Part shown: in pieces, positions 48,101 to 53,284 of the stretch | Layout: each line of letters begins with the position of its first letter | Position numbering within the stretch: the first letter of the stretch is position 1 | Source of the DNA: an uncultured Bacteroidota bacterium | GTDB taxonomy: Bacteria > Bacteroidota > Bacteroidia > Chitinophagales > Chitinophagaceae | DNA: 64,000 nucleotides | Reading direction: 5' to 3' | Assembly (NCBI GenBank): GCA_903882805.1 | Contig: CAIRYK010000069.1 | Span: 1-64,000, forward strand | Notes under the pieces: generated by a model | The model's database searches: none | Seen by the model: only the letters and a program-made list of their open reading frames with translations | What the model was told of the DNA's origin: nothing | Program-made: the position numbers and the translations under genes

Positions 48101-48181
48101 AATATTTCTAATGGTATGTATTTACTGAATGTGAATACTACTTACGGTAACAACGTTTACCACTTTGTAATAGAACGCTAA
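33143..48181 (+). CDS. Giant secreted Ig-like repeat protein (5012 residues) with T9SS tail
   Basis: One uninterrupted frame. Residues 1-30 are a signal peptide (ending SKSFAQ-like KSFAQ). Residues 31-138 form a separate N-terminal domain (NDSDIGNTETWSI, GLTYTPTSGYAGSDYF) resembling cadherin/Ig-like 'T-P-x-x-G' domains. Residues 139-4832 are 65 tandem units of about 72 residues, each with the pattern ITGxTSVCxGQ, TLxNATxGGTWSSS, GVATIGS, TGIVTGV, AGTxTISY, PTGC, TVTVNPLS, i.e. Ig-like BIG-type sandwich. The last unit is degenerate. Residues 4833-4925 form an Ig-like linker, and 4926-5012 a type A T9SS sorting domain (LPNPNNGTF, DMLGQIVY, NGMYLLNV). It is likely a surface fibre or adhesin. Each canonical unit has two Cys and about one charged residue. 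The role is inferred. Confidence 0.93.
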   Translation: MKQNLRFLPLFATMMTLVAVFSSNQKSFAQSAPSFTGGSSQSMNVCQSSTGVSITALMAVNDSDIGNTETWSIVTAPIRGSLSGFPATSTSTGSVILPGGLTYTPTSGYAGSDYFIIQINDGTTSTNTVINVSISAPPLITGSTSICAGVTQSLSSGSGGGVWSSSNTAVLSVGSASGAITGVSGGTAIITYQTFAGCYDTALIRVNPTGVITGSSSVCIGSTVTLSDTLAGGSWTSNNSTIASIGLTSGIVTGNATGSTTISYTLSSGCRALFPISVAPIAAISGSSSVCESQTLTLTNSISGGTWTSSDTRYATVTTTSGIVTGVLAGTVNITYTIATSGCFAVKTLTVNPSAAITGSTTICQGQTTTLSNVNTGGSWSSSNSGIASIVATSGVVTGVSGGNVTISYVLGSGCRSTYTMTAYSVGAISGTTSICAGSTATLTNGITGGVWSSSTTGVATIGSSSGIVTGVNAGTSIISYTYPSGCAATTTVTINSTPTISGPGRVCMGQSVTLTPSVTGGTWISGNTGLATIGITSGIVSGISGGVVAISYTYGGTCRSIVSLTVAPLAAISGSSNVCAGQTTTFSNIVTGGVWRSSDLTYASVDTATGVITGVAAGTATITYTTPAGCIVSKTLNINPSAVITGLSNLCQGQTLTVTNTYTGGTWQSSNVAVATVGITSGLVTAIASGSANISYTNSYSCISTQSLTVTAVSPIAGATSVCVGASTYVTNSVTGGTWVSSSTGVATIGSATGIINGVSAGTTTLSYLLSTGCYSTATFTVNPISPITGPTLLCSGQSITLSNASPGGYWSSSNPTFATVNSTTGVVTGIAGGEAYISYTLGSCYATIYDTILSIPAISGPNFVCTGQSTTLTNGRGGGVWSSGNTAIATVGSITGQVTGVTAGTLTITYSIGSGCITTKTLTSNFIATITGPTTICLSIPSLLSNAATGGTWSSGNTTIATIDSLTGVITGITSGFTVMTYSLLGCRVNTPMTVNTLSPITGPTSVCAGQTITLSEVGLGTWTSSDVSVATVGSMTGVVSGVAGGSAVITYSLSTGCATTTTINVNPISPIVGGGILCLGQTVTLTDATTGGTWVSTNTGVATIGFTTGLVTSVAAGTTTITYSLGGSCYAVTTMSVVSLSAITGPTSVCAGQTITLVQTGTGGFWSSSAAGVATVGSTTGIVTGVSAGTAIISYDVPGGCFVTYTVTVNPLLPNSGASSICATQSTTLTNGVTGGVWTSSAPSFATVGSLTGVVNGLSAGVTTISYTLSTGCRSTSTLTVYPLAAITGLSQVCEGLNITLANAASGGAWSSSDISIATIGSTNGIVTGVAAGTAVISYILNTGCSASTTITVNPLASITGLSSVCASQTITLANTVSGGVWSSSATAKATVGSATGVVTGISAGTATITYLLPTGCRATTPVTVFPFTGTVGATSVCVGLTTTYTNATPSGSWISSDITVATIGSASGVITGVSAGTSTISYALASGCIAVNVITVNPLAPIAGPTSVCGTQQITLTNAVAGGIWTSSAPARATIGSASGDVTGITAGTTVISYVLPTGCSATYTVTVNPLSLVAGPSGVCVGQTITLTDATSGGSWISSDASIASVGSTSGIVSGVSAGTATISYVMATGCTATASVTVFPLSPIAGATSVCATQTITLTNATPTGTWSSSNTGVATIGSATGIVTGVAAGTTVISYTLATNCTSITTITTNPLSAITGPTTVCVSLTSTLNNATTGGTWSSSNTGVATIGSTTGIVTGVAAGTTTISYILPTGCTEVYNVTANPLLPITGATTVCGGQNTTLANGVSGGTWTSSDVTIATVGSTTGVVTGVAAGTLTITYTLGTGCATTTTMTVNAMSAITGSTSVCQGQTMTLADATSGGTWSSSNTGVSTIGSTTGIVTGVTAGTSVISYIMPTGCTEVATITTQPFQATTGPNAVCVSQTITLVNPTSGGTWSASAPAIASVNILSGTVNGVSAGTGIITFTVASTGCTNTTSVTVNPLTATTGATSVCAGQTITLSNATSGGVWSSSATGVATVGSATGIVSGIAAGTSVISYVLPTGCTAVYTTTVFPLSTISGASSVCQGSTTTLTNGTGGGTWSSSATGVATIGSASGIVTGVAAGTTTITYLLGTGCASTHLMTVNPIAAITGASSVCANQTTTFSNSVAGGAWSSSNTGVANVGSATGVVSGVTGGTATITYLLSTGCQATKTIQVNPISAIGGASSVCVGQTTTLTNSASGGTWTSSTPAVATVGSTTGIVSGVASGTTTITYSLSTGCSVTTTITANPIGAVTGAAALCTGSTLTLSNTASGGVWTSSNAGVASVGSSTGVVTGVSSGSATITYTLGTGCTALASLTVTTVAAISGAGIVCVGQTLTVTDATPGGTWSSSTPGVATVGSTSGLVTGVGGGTATISYIISSGCNAIATVSVTSIASIVGPTTICVGQTGTVTNATPGGTWSSGNNTIASIGSTTGVISGLLAGNTTITYNYSAGCRATMALTVSVLSPINATGGSTIVCVGSNLNLNVSPFGGVWSSSSNTIAVVGSASGQVTGVSSGTVTITYMISSGCFNTYTLTSIPITAITGPTSVCGGQQVTLSNATPGGTWSSNNITIATVGSTTGVVSGIATGGAAIISYSVGSGCVVTANMNVNPFNTGIAGTATVCPGSSTTLSYAGGAEGSGQIWTSSDITKATIGSTSGVVTGVATGTATISITLISGCVTTTVVTMGNVSPITGSSTTLCFGQSQVLSDATLGGTWQTSAARVSFSTTSGNVTTVTGINSTGPVNVTYTAPGGCRAIYSMTISTVNSITGTLRACGGGTQVLSSATTGGVWSTSDATIASVVTPGSTSTTVTAGVGGGTATITYALSSACYATATFTANALSANSGPTGVCTGNTITMTNAAPGGVWTSSATGVATVGTGTGVVTGVSAGTSIISYSIVYGANTCRAFTTITSTTMTPTSGNSPICQGQSLSLTNSTAGGTWSSSNTGVASVGTTGVVTGVGGGTSIISYSLPSGCAAQTTVTVTPIDVITGAGALCATQTLTLADAAPGGTWTSSATGVATVGTGTGIVTGVSSGTAIITYSTSASCRATATVTVNPLTATSGVTNICTGQSNTFTNPSAGGTWSSSDAAIASVGSATGIVLGVTSGTAIISYALPTGCTALFTVTVNPISTITGATSVCATQNTTLSNATAGGLWTSSNTGVATVGSASGSVAGVSGGTSVISYTMPTGCFAVSTLTVNPLSAIAGASSVCVGQNITLTNATAGGSWISSATGVATIGSSTGIITGVAAGTTTISYVMATGCTSLSTVSVNPLSPITGLSSVCIGQTITMANATAGGAWNSSDVTIASVGAGTGVVTGNLAGTASITYLLPTGCFATSSVTVNPLAANTGSTSVCAGQTITLSNTNAGGTWLSSVSGVATVGSATGVVTGVSAGTSIISYTLPTGCTAATTVTVNPLSPISGSAGVCIGFTITLTNATGGGAWSSSDATIASVGAGTGVVTGNLAGTATISYLLPTGCLSTASVTVNSITAITGSTLVCMGQPATLANGSAGGVWTSSATGVATIGSASGIVNGVTTGTATITYTIGSGCTATTVVTVNPLSSITGATQVCANQTITLANATSGGTWSSSDATVATVGSTTGIVSGVLAGTAIISYILPTGCTAVSAVTVNPIASIGGPSSVCGGQTITLTNAAAGGTWSSTNTGRATIGSATGIVTGVAAGTTVISYIMPTGCSAVTTVTVNALSAITGASAVCVGQTTTLADATAGGTWSSSDATIATVGSTTGIVSGVASGTATISYVMPTGCTAQSPITVNPLTANTGTTRVCVGQTTTLANATAGGTWSSSNVTRATVGSATGVVTGVAAGTAVISYALASGCTALSTVTVNPLSSIAGTLAACTGLTTTLTNATAGGTWSSTDATVATVGSLTGVVTGVSSGTATISYILSTGCSSLATVTVNPSAAITGSNSVCVLQSITLANAVTGGVWSSSATGVATVGSATGIVNGVALGTTIITYVLPGNCNAVKTITVNALSAITGATSVCVGRTITLANSTAGGTWSSSATGVATIGSTTGIVSGVAAGTTSITYTLASGCNIASTVTVNPLSANTGATTVCVGQTITLANATAGGAWSSNAVGKATVVAGTGVVTGVSAGTAVVTYLLPSGCFSTTNITINAMSAIAGTTGLCGGQTTTLTNATAGGTWSTSDATVATVGSTTGIVIGVGSGTATITYTVGTGCVALTTVTTTSVAAIVGPTLVCVGQSMTLTNATPGGLWSSSNTLRATIGSTTGVVSGISTGSFNATYTLGSCNLTSAITVNALSPITGVTPLCVSMQIGLSDATAGGTWSSSTPAIATIGSVTAIVTGVAAGTATISYTVGSGCVATTTLSVSDFNPITGPTQVCTGTTITLSNASLGGTWGTGNVLIATVGSATGVVTGVLGGSTLISYTLGGCRATYSIGVTNLSAITGSSNVCVGQSTTYTISGTGTWSSSNTGAATVGSTTGLITGVAVGTAVISYTTPTGCSAVKTITVNALSIIAGPTAVCTGQTITLTNATAGGTWSSSNTTRATIGLNTGIVTGILGGISTITYTVGAAACKATYPVTINNLTAISGASSVCATQSITLTSTSGVWSSSNPALATVGSATGVVTGVSAGNPTISITQSNGCVATAALTVNAFSAITGASSVCISTPITLSNATAGGLWTSANPTVARVGSTTGLVTGLIASATRITYTIAATGCRTSVPMTVLSCRVSNSVQNLCVGSSILMDAVSADNNWHSTNNDVATVDAHTGLVTAIGAGTANIYATNPNGVETVNTPIVVFNTTNMVTLTANPGSNIKNGQNVTFVAAINSEAPVSGYQWLVNGKQIPGADKVTYSTSGLNDGDRVNCAVATDCGMMQASDDITINVGSGVVAYSVTDIKLLPNPNNGTFVIKGSLATNNDQEVTYEVVDMLGQIVYKGTAKAIYGKVNEQVKLNGNISNGMYLLNVNTTYGNNVYHFVIER
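33557..47638 (+). repeat. Array of 65 Ig-like repeats, 216-nt period
   Basis: Counted by hand from the translation: 33 regular units (33557-40681, mean 72.0 residues), six irregular longer ones (40682-42037, mean 75 residues) and 26 more (42038-47638, mean 71.8, the last lacking the second Cys). Total 4694 residues, 14082 nt. Units are similar in protein but clearly diverged in nucleotide sequence, so they are not exact DNA repeats. Confidence 0.9.
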
Positions 48182-48195
48182 TAGTATATTGAAAA

Positions 48196-48240
48196 AAACA
48201 ATAAGGGGCTGCTTCATACTTGAGGCAGCCTTTATTGTTT
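48196..48240 (+). terminator. Terminator of the giant repeat gene
   Basis: Near-perfect stem of about 16 bp (48196-48212 with 48225-48240, one bulged base) with a 12-nt loop; A-rich left and T-rich right arms. It starts 15 nt after the stop codon. Confidence 0.88.
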
Positions 48241-48692
48241 ATAGTATTTGTTATTAAGTTGACGGCGAAAATCAATATAAAGACGCGTATTTTGAATCCT
48301 ATTGCTTAACATATACCAACCAAGGTATGCGTATTTAGAAAACTGCATTTTTTCCCAATAGGAGTATTGATACAATCGACCAAAATTCGGCGTCAATGCA
48401 TCTCTTTGCGCCGCATGGGGTAATAGCTTTGTAGTAGCGTTATGTATTTTTTACAGGAGCGCCCCCTGTTGCGTCGCAATAATGCCTGCATGGCGATCGA
48501 TAAAATCAAAACGGTATAAGTTATGAAAAAGATAAGAAAATCCGAAAGGGGCATACGTTCAGTCAGAACACGCTGGCAGAAATCGTTCATACTTGTTGGC
48601 CGCCTTAGATATTCGTGGATGCAGATTGCCGCACCTATGCTCCAGTAGTAATAAACACTTTGTAACCCTAAATAACAAAAAAATGAGAGATG
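48241..48692 (+). other. Non-coding region with small uncertain frames
   Basis: About 450 nt between the terminator and the subtilisin gene end. It holds two small overlapping frames on opposite strands (48523-48648 plus; 48393-48590 minus with one hydrophobic segment) and no convincing RNA gene or repeat. Confidence 0.5.
48523..48648 (+). CDS. Possible small basic protein (41 residues)
   Basis: An ATG frame of 41 codons, rich in Arg and Lys (MKKIRKSERGIRSVRTRW start), ending at a TAG at 48646. No ribosome binding site or family is recognised and an alternative frame overlaps on the other strand. Listed only as a possibility. Confidence 0.15.
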   Translation: MKKIRKSERGIRSVRTRWQKSFILVGRLRYSWMQIAAPMLQ

Positions 48693-50384
48693 CTACCGAC
48701 GAATAAGTCGAATAATGACAGATTGCGAAGCTGATGTAGCTTTGATTAAGTATAGACCTACAGGTAATTCAGGTACAGAAAATAGTACAGGTGGGTTATA
48801 TCCTTTGTACAACATCTTTTGTTCATTGAATATCAGCTTACCAGACATATCAAATAACTGAAAATTGAAATCCTCCTCAGCAGATGGAGCGGCGAATAAT
48901 TTAATTTCGTCGTCAAATGGATTTGGCGCAGCAAATAACCAGTTGGTTGGTGAAAAGGGCAGGGGAGTATCCCTTACGTCAAGTATTTGTGCAGTACATT
49001 CAAAGTTAGCAACTCCGTAACCAATTTGCTCACCAGGCGATGTAAACGAACTGGCGCACTTAACAACAGCAAGCCGAATCTGGTAAGGTGTTGCAGTTGG
49101 GAATTTCTGCCACAGACAGGCAGCCCAACCCGCAATTTGCGGCGTCGACAGGGAGGTGCCATTGAGTGTAGTATAGCCACCGGAAAAATAGAACGTGGCT
49201 GCGCTCATTCCCATACCGCAAACATCAGGTTTAACCCGACCTGCAGCATTGGGACCATAACCGCTCAAAGCAGCAACAACACCTGTAGACATTACAGCGC
49301 CTATTGTAAGAGCGCTATCTGCATCTCCGGGAGTTAAGATATGATTACCCCAACCCGGAACAGGAGGCCAGCCATCATTTCCGGCAGTGGCTACAAATAA
49401 CATTCCTTTTCTAGTGGCCATATTTGCAGCCTTTGCACCCACGGTTGTTTTACCATCTAGATCGGATGCAAAGTCCTGCCCATCTGCCGGATCGTCAAAC
49501 AAGTCGTAACCCAATGATTCCGTAATAACATCTGCGCCTATACTATCAGCGCGTTCACTTGCATATAATAGATTATCTAGCTCTAACGGTTGCTCACTGC
49601 CATTGTTTTCTGTAAGGTACAAAGCCACAGAAGCCAGCGGTGAACTACCTACATATTCATTAGGAACGTAACCTGAAATTGTAGATAGCACTTCAGTACC
49701 ATGAGCATCCTGTACATAAACATCCTCTGTACGACTGTTGAAGTTGTAGGTATCTTTTATTCTACCGTCATTTCTCAAACTATCAAATCCAGCATGAGTG
49801 TTAGTTCCAATGAAACCTGCATCAATAACAGCAATAAGCATGCCTTGCCCCTTGTAGCCATTGTCGTGCAGATAATTGCCATTTACCAATTTAGTCTGTG
49901 TCCAGGTATTGCCATAATACGCAGCGCCATCAACGCTTGTGCGTTGTGCCGACAATCTACCTTTATCAGTTGGTAATCCTGTGTAATTAACCATCCTGTG
50001 TAGATTAGTAGAATAAAACCCAACTAATTTGAAACCGGACACAAATGCCTTACCATTTAGGTTAAGTATTTGTGTGGAATCTTCGAGTAATATGGTACAG
50101 GTATTTAACCATCTTGAACAACCATGAAGTTTACCCCCGGTAAGGGAAAGTAAACTATCAATATAACTTTTATTTACCGGTATATCTGCGCTATCAATTG
50201 GGATTCCCTGTGCGGTACGTCGTGCAATAGACCTCGATGTAAGATATGCAGAAGGATTACTTATAAGATATGGCGTATTATTTTTATTTGTAAAAGAAAC
50301 CCTAAAAGCATACTGGGTCGCTTTTGCTTGATTGCCAAGCAAAAGAAATAAAGCCAGACCGGCGCTTACGGTTTTACAAAACAT
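48693..50384 (-). CDS. Subtilisin-like (S8) serine protease with T9SS tail
   Basis: A 563-residue secreted protease. The start at 50384 (ATG) is chosen; the longer frame begins with TTG and overlaps the upstream gene. A signal peptide ends near residue 23 (LGNQAKA). The catalytic triad is Asp188 (AVIDAGF), His228 (DAHGTEV) and Ser411 (NGTSLSTP), with the oxyanion Asn336 (TAGNDG). The last 80 residues are a type A T9SS sorting domain (AAPNPFDDE, FDMSGKLIF, PVGLYLIK). Likely exported through T9SS to the cell surface. It lies 4 nt downstream of a lipoprotein gene with which it is surely co-transcribed. Confidence 0.92.
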   Translation of the reverse strand: MFCKTVSAGLALFLLLGNQAKATQYAFRVSFTNKNNTPYLISNPSAYLTSRSIARRTAQGIPIDSADIPVNKSYIDSLLSLTGGKLHGCSRWLNTCTILLEDSTQILNLNGKAFVSGFKLVGFYSTNLHRMVNYTGLPTDKGRLSAQRTSVDGAAYYGNTWTQTKLVNGNYLHDNGYKGQGMLIAVIDAGFIGTNTHAGFDSLRNDGRIKDTYNFNSRTEDVYVQDAHGTEVLSTISGYVPNEYVGSSPLASVALYLTENNGSEQPLELDNLLYASERADSIGADVITESLGYDLFDDPADGQDFASDLDGKTTVGAKAANMATRKGMLFVATAGNDGWPPVPGWGNHILTPGDADSALTIGAVMSTGVVAALSGYGPNAAGRVKPDVCGMGMSAATFYFSGGYTTLNGTSLSTPQIAGWAACLWQKFPTATPYQIRLAVVKCASSFTSPGEQIGYGVANFECTAQILDVRDTPLPFSPTNWLFAAPNPFDDEIKLFAAPSAEEDFNFQLFDMSGKLIFNEQKMLYKGYNPPVLFSVPELPVGLYLIKATSASQSVIIRLIRR

Positions 50385-50388
50385 AAAT

Positions 50389-51129
50389 TTAGTTATGGTC
50401 AATCGCCCTCATAATCACACTGTAACCGTTTTTGCAATCTGCTTTACCGGGTTTGTAAGTCCAGTGAGTCCACTCCTTATATATCATGCCTACATTGTAA
50501 GCATAAACTTCTTTAGCAAAAGTACGATAAGCATTTACACCTGAATCGAAAGTAGGGTAGTTAACAGATTCATCATCGAGCAAAAGAGAAACAGTATTGT
50601 CGAAGTTTACACCGCGCAGCCCACCTGTATAATATGACTTGTGATAATCTGTGTATTTGTAATTCCATCCTTTTAAGTAAGAGTACAAAGAATCATCAGT
50701 TGTAGCATATTGATTGCCTTTCCATGTAGTACCTTCTTTAACAGGGAAAGTCATTTTTACATACTGCACTCCATCCTGCGTATATAACAATCCTGCAGAT
50801 GTTGGAGTTACAAATATTACACTACCCTGATGCCACAAAGCGCCTTCATACGGACGGGTGTAAACATCCATTAAGTAGGTAAGCCTCTTCTTTTTATCTA
50901 AAAAAGTATCGGTTATTACATACTTGATTTGCATTGTTGACTTAACCTGAGTACAGCTGGGACCGTAATAGTTAATGGAATCGACATCGTAGGTAACATA
51001 CTTTCCAAACTTCAACGGAAAGTAATTTAATGTGGCATCGCCCACGCCTTGATCGGTTTTTCTACACGAATATAGGGCTGCAGTACTAATAGCCACCAAC
51101 AATGAAATCGAAAATATTTTTTTTAACAT
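50389..51129 (-). CDS. Lipoprotein of unknown function
   Basis: A 246-residue protein with a lipoprotein signal (hydrophobic stretch then LYSC near residue 22). The mature part is rich in Tyr, Thr and Asp with alternating strands (FGKYVTYDVDSINYYG, GLLYTQDGVQYVKM). No family recognised. It is 4 nt upstream of the secreted subtilisin gene, so it may help fold, tether or inhibit that protease, but this rests only on position. Confidence 0.75.
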   Translation of the reverse strand: MLKKIFSISLLVAISTAALYSCRKTDQGVGDATLNYFPLKFGKYVTYDVDSINYYGPSCTQVKSTMQIKYVITDTFLDKKKRLTYLMDVYTRPYEGALWHQGSVIFVTPTSAGLLYTQDGVQYVKMTFPVKEGTTWKGNQYATTDDSLYSYLKGWNYKYTDYHKSYYTGGLRGVNFDNTVSLLLDDESVNYPTFDSGVNAYRTFAKEVYAYNVGMIYKEWTHWTYKPGKADCKNGYSVIMRAIDHN

Positions 51130-51218
51130 AAGATCCCCAATGCTTATTTCCCGTAAATATAATTAAAGATACGAAAATAGTGAAAATTAGTTAGAAAAAG
51201 AGCCTTTACTGATAAAGC

Positions 51219-51258
51219 CGACAAAAGAAAACACTTAAACCAAAGCTTTCTTTTGTCG
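51219..51258 (-). terminator. Hairpin after mnmA
   Basis: A perfect 12-bp stem (51219-51230 with 51247-51258) with a 16-nt loop, 27 nt after the mnmA stop on the minus strand. No T run follows, so termination strength is uncertain. Confidence 0.55.
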
Positions 51259-51285
51259 AATATTGATGTTGAAAATTGTAAAGAA

Positions 51286-52401
51286 TTACGATAATCTCTT
51301 ATAATCATCTTTATCTTTCTGAATGATACCTCCTGCAATGACGTCATCGCCTTCATAAAATACAGCGCTTTGTCCGGGAGCAATACTATTGACAGCATGG
51401 TTGAAATGCACATGCACGCCGTCAGGCAAAGTCGTTAATATACTATTCATACCCGCGTCGCGATACCTTATTTTTGTAGTTGCTTCCATACCCTCAGGTA
51501 TAGATGCATACTTAACCATATTTAATCCTTTGACAGTCATTTCGTTGTGCTGAAGTTCGTGCGCTTCGCCCAAAACTACTGTATTTGACTCCGGGAGTAT
51601 ATTGGTAACAAACATAGGTTTACCAAATGCTATTTCTAATCCCTTGCGTTGGCCTATAGTATAAAACGGATAGCCATTATGTTTACCTACAATGGTACCA
51701 TCGATTAAAACAAAATTTCCGCCTTTCACTCTATCTTCAAGGCCTGCAACATTACGTTTCAGAAACCCTCGATAGTCATTATCTGGAACAAAACAAATTT
51801 CGTAACTCTCGGCTTTTTTCGACAGTTCTTTGTAACCCATGTCGTAGGCTATTTGCCGCACTTCTGTTTTAAGATAATCACCCAAGGGATATATACTCCT
51901 TGATAAACATTCCTGACCCAAACCCCAAAGCACATAGCTTTGGTCTTTTGTTAAGTCTTTTGCTTTCGACAAAATGTAACGGCTATTTTCTTCTCTTACT
52001 TTTACATAATGTCCGGTAGCAATATAGTCGCAGTTAAGCGCATTAGCTCGTTTTAGCAGGGCAGACCATTTAATGTGCGTATTGCACAATACACACGGAT
52101 TAGGAGTGCGGCCGGCGATGTATTCGTCTACGAAATTATTAATCACATGGTCGCCAAATTCCTCGCGGATATCTAATACATAATGAGGAAAGCCATGCTC
52201 AACGGCAGCGAGGCGTGCATCATTGAACGAATCGACATTGCAGCAGCCGGTTTCTTTCTTACCGCCGCCAGAAGATGCATAATCCCAGGTTTTCATGGTG
52301 ATACCAACAACTTCATAGCCTTGCTCGTGTAGCATAAGTGCGCTCACCGTGCTATCTATACCGCCGCTCATGGCAACCAATACCTTTCCTTTCTTGCTCA
52401 T
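51286..52401 (-). CDS. mnmA: tRNA 2-thiouridine(34) synthase
   Basis: The 371-residue enzyme that thiolates U34 of tRNAs for Lys, Glu and Gln. The PP-loop SGGIDS is at residues 12-17. The catalytic cysteines are Cys106 (NPCVLCN) and Cys203 (SYEICFVP). A central segment ATGHYVK and the C-terminal barrel (GLNMVKYA, TKIRYRD) are as in the family. It is transcribed alone from a -7 box 10 nt upstream. The extra cysteines in the ETGCCNV insertion (residues 51-55) are common in this branch. Confidence 0.96.
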   Translation of the reverse strand: MSKKGKVLVAMSGGIDSTVSALMLHEQGYEVVGITMKTWDYASSGGGKKETGCCNVDSFNDARLAAVEHGFPHYVLDIREEFGDHVINNFVDEYIAGRTPNPCVLCNTHIKWSALLKRANALNCDYIATGHYVKVREENSRYILSKAKDLTKDQSYVLWGLGQECLSRSIYPLGDYLKTEVRQIAYDMGYKELSKKAESYEICFVPDNDYRGFLKRNVAGLEDRVKGGNFVLIDGTIVGKHNGYPFYTIGQRKGLEIAFGKPMFVTNILPESNTVVLGEAHELQHNEMTVKGLNMVKYASIPEGMEATTKIRYRDAGMNSILTTLPDGVHVHFNHAVNSIAPGQSAVFYEGDDVIAGGIIQKDKDDYKRLS

Positions 52402-52411
52402 AATAAGGCGG

Positions 52412-52419
52412 CAAAGATA
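52412..52419 (-). promoter_or_regulatory. Putative -7 box of mnmA
   Basis: TATCTTTG on the minus strand, exact TAnnTTTG, 10 nt before the mnmA ATG at 52401. No -33 TTTG at the usual distance. Confidence 0.45.
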
Positions 52420-52554
52420 GGTATTACTTATGCAAAATGTGTTTATACCCCAATAGAGAAGCTGGCTATCGTACGCAGAATAATAAATAATGGCTCTAGA
52501 AAATGTTGCTGTTTAAGAAAACATTTGCCCATTTTTGCAAATTCAAAAAGCATC

Positions 52555-53082
52555 ATGAGATACGTAGCATTCTTGAGAGGTATAAATGTAAGCGGCCAGA
52601 AACTTATTAAAATGACTGATCTTAAGCAGTATTTTATAGAAATGGGCCTGAAAAATGTCGTTACCTACATACAAAGTGGAAATGTGATATTTGATGACGA
52701 AACCAGAGACTTGGCATCACTAAAGGTATTTATAGAAAAGTATTTACATAGTAAATTGGGATACGAGGTCATTGTGATATTACGAAGCCAACAGCAAATC
52801 AAAGACATAATCGACAATAACCCATTAATAAACAATACGACAGGAGAAAAAGACAAAGTATATGTGACATTGCTTTCGGAAAAGCCAGTTTCAGATTGTA
52901 TAAATTTAGTAAAACCTTTTGCAAATGACATGGAGCAGGTTGTACAGCAAAATTCCGAATTTTACCTGAGCACACCGGCTTATGGTAATACAAAACTTAG
53001 TAACACATTACTGGAAAACAAAACAAAAATAAAAGCTACAACACGCAACTGGGCGACAATAAACAAAGTAGTATTATTATAA
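52555..53082 (+). CDS. DUF1697 protein
   Basis: A 175-residue protein matching DUF1697 (start MRYVAFLRGINVSGQKLIKM, then VVTYIQSGNVIF and the C-terminal RNWATINKV). The ATG at 52555 is preferred over the TTG at 52525. The family is widespread and of unknown function, with a ferredoxin-like fold in solved structures as I recall. It stands alone. Confidence 0.88.
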   Translation: MRYVAFLRGINVSGQKLIKMTDLKQYFIEMGLKNVVTYIQSGNVIFDDETRDLASLKVFIEKYLHSKLGYEVIVILRSQQQIKDIIDNNPLINNTTGEKDKVYVTLLSEKPVSDCINLVKPFANDMEQVVQQNSEFYLSTPAYGNTKLSNTLLENKTKIKATTRNWATINKVVLL

Positions 53083-53182
53083 CTTACCTGGTTTTCTAAG
53101 TTCGTTACCTCTGGAATAAAACATTAATGATATTTTAATCTGGATAGTATGACAGTGCACACTGCATTAATAATTACGATAC

Positions 53183-53190
53183 TACCTTTG
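53183..53190 (+). promoter_or_regulatory. Putative -7 box of the porin gene
   Basis: TACCTTTG, exact TAnnTTTG, about 95 nt before the porin ATG. It leaves a leader of about 88 nt containing a terminator-like hairpin. Confidence 0.45.
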
Positions 53191-53231
53191 GGGCCGCTAC
53201 CAAACGGTTACTGATTCAATTTTTAAACCTT

Positions 53232-53275
53232 CGGTACAATAATACATGCGTCTTTTTATGTTGTACCGTTTTTAA
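53232..53275 (+). promoter_or_regulatory. Attenuator-like hairpin and 9-codon frame in porin leader
   Basis: An 8-bp inverted repeat (53232-53239 with 53261-53268) followed directly by a T run (53269-53273), placed 10 nt before the porin ATG. A short frame, MRLFMLYRF then stop (53246-53275), starts in the loop and covers the right arm. The arrangement is like a transcription attenuator with a leader peptide. Confidence 0.4.
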
Positions 53276-53284
53276 TTAGCATCG

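Noticed and set aside
32755-48269. The 11-mer TTGACGGCGAA occurs on both sides of the giant gene (32755-32765 and 48259-48269), like a target duplication
   Set aside because: Hundreds of shared 11-mers are expected by chance within 64 kb, and no transposase or terminal repeat is present.
48393-48590. Minus-strand 65-codon frame with one hydrophobic segment
   Set aside because: Overlaps another small frame on the opposite strand and has no ribosome binding site or family support.
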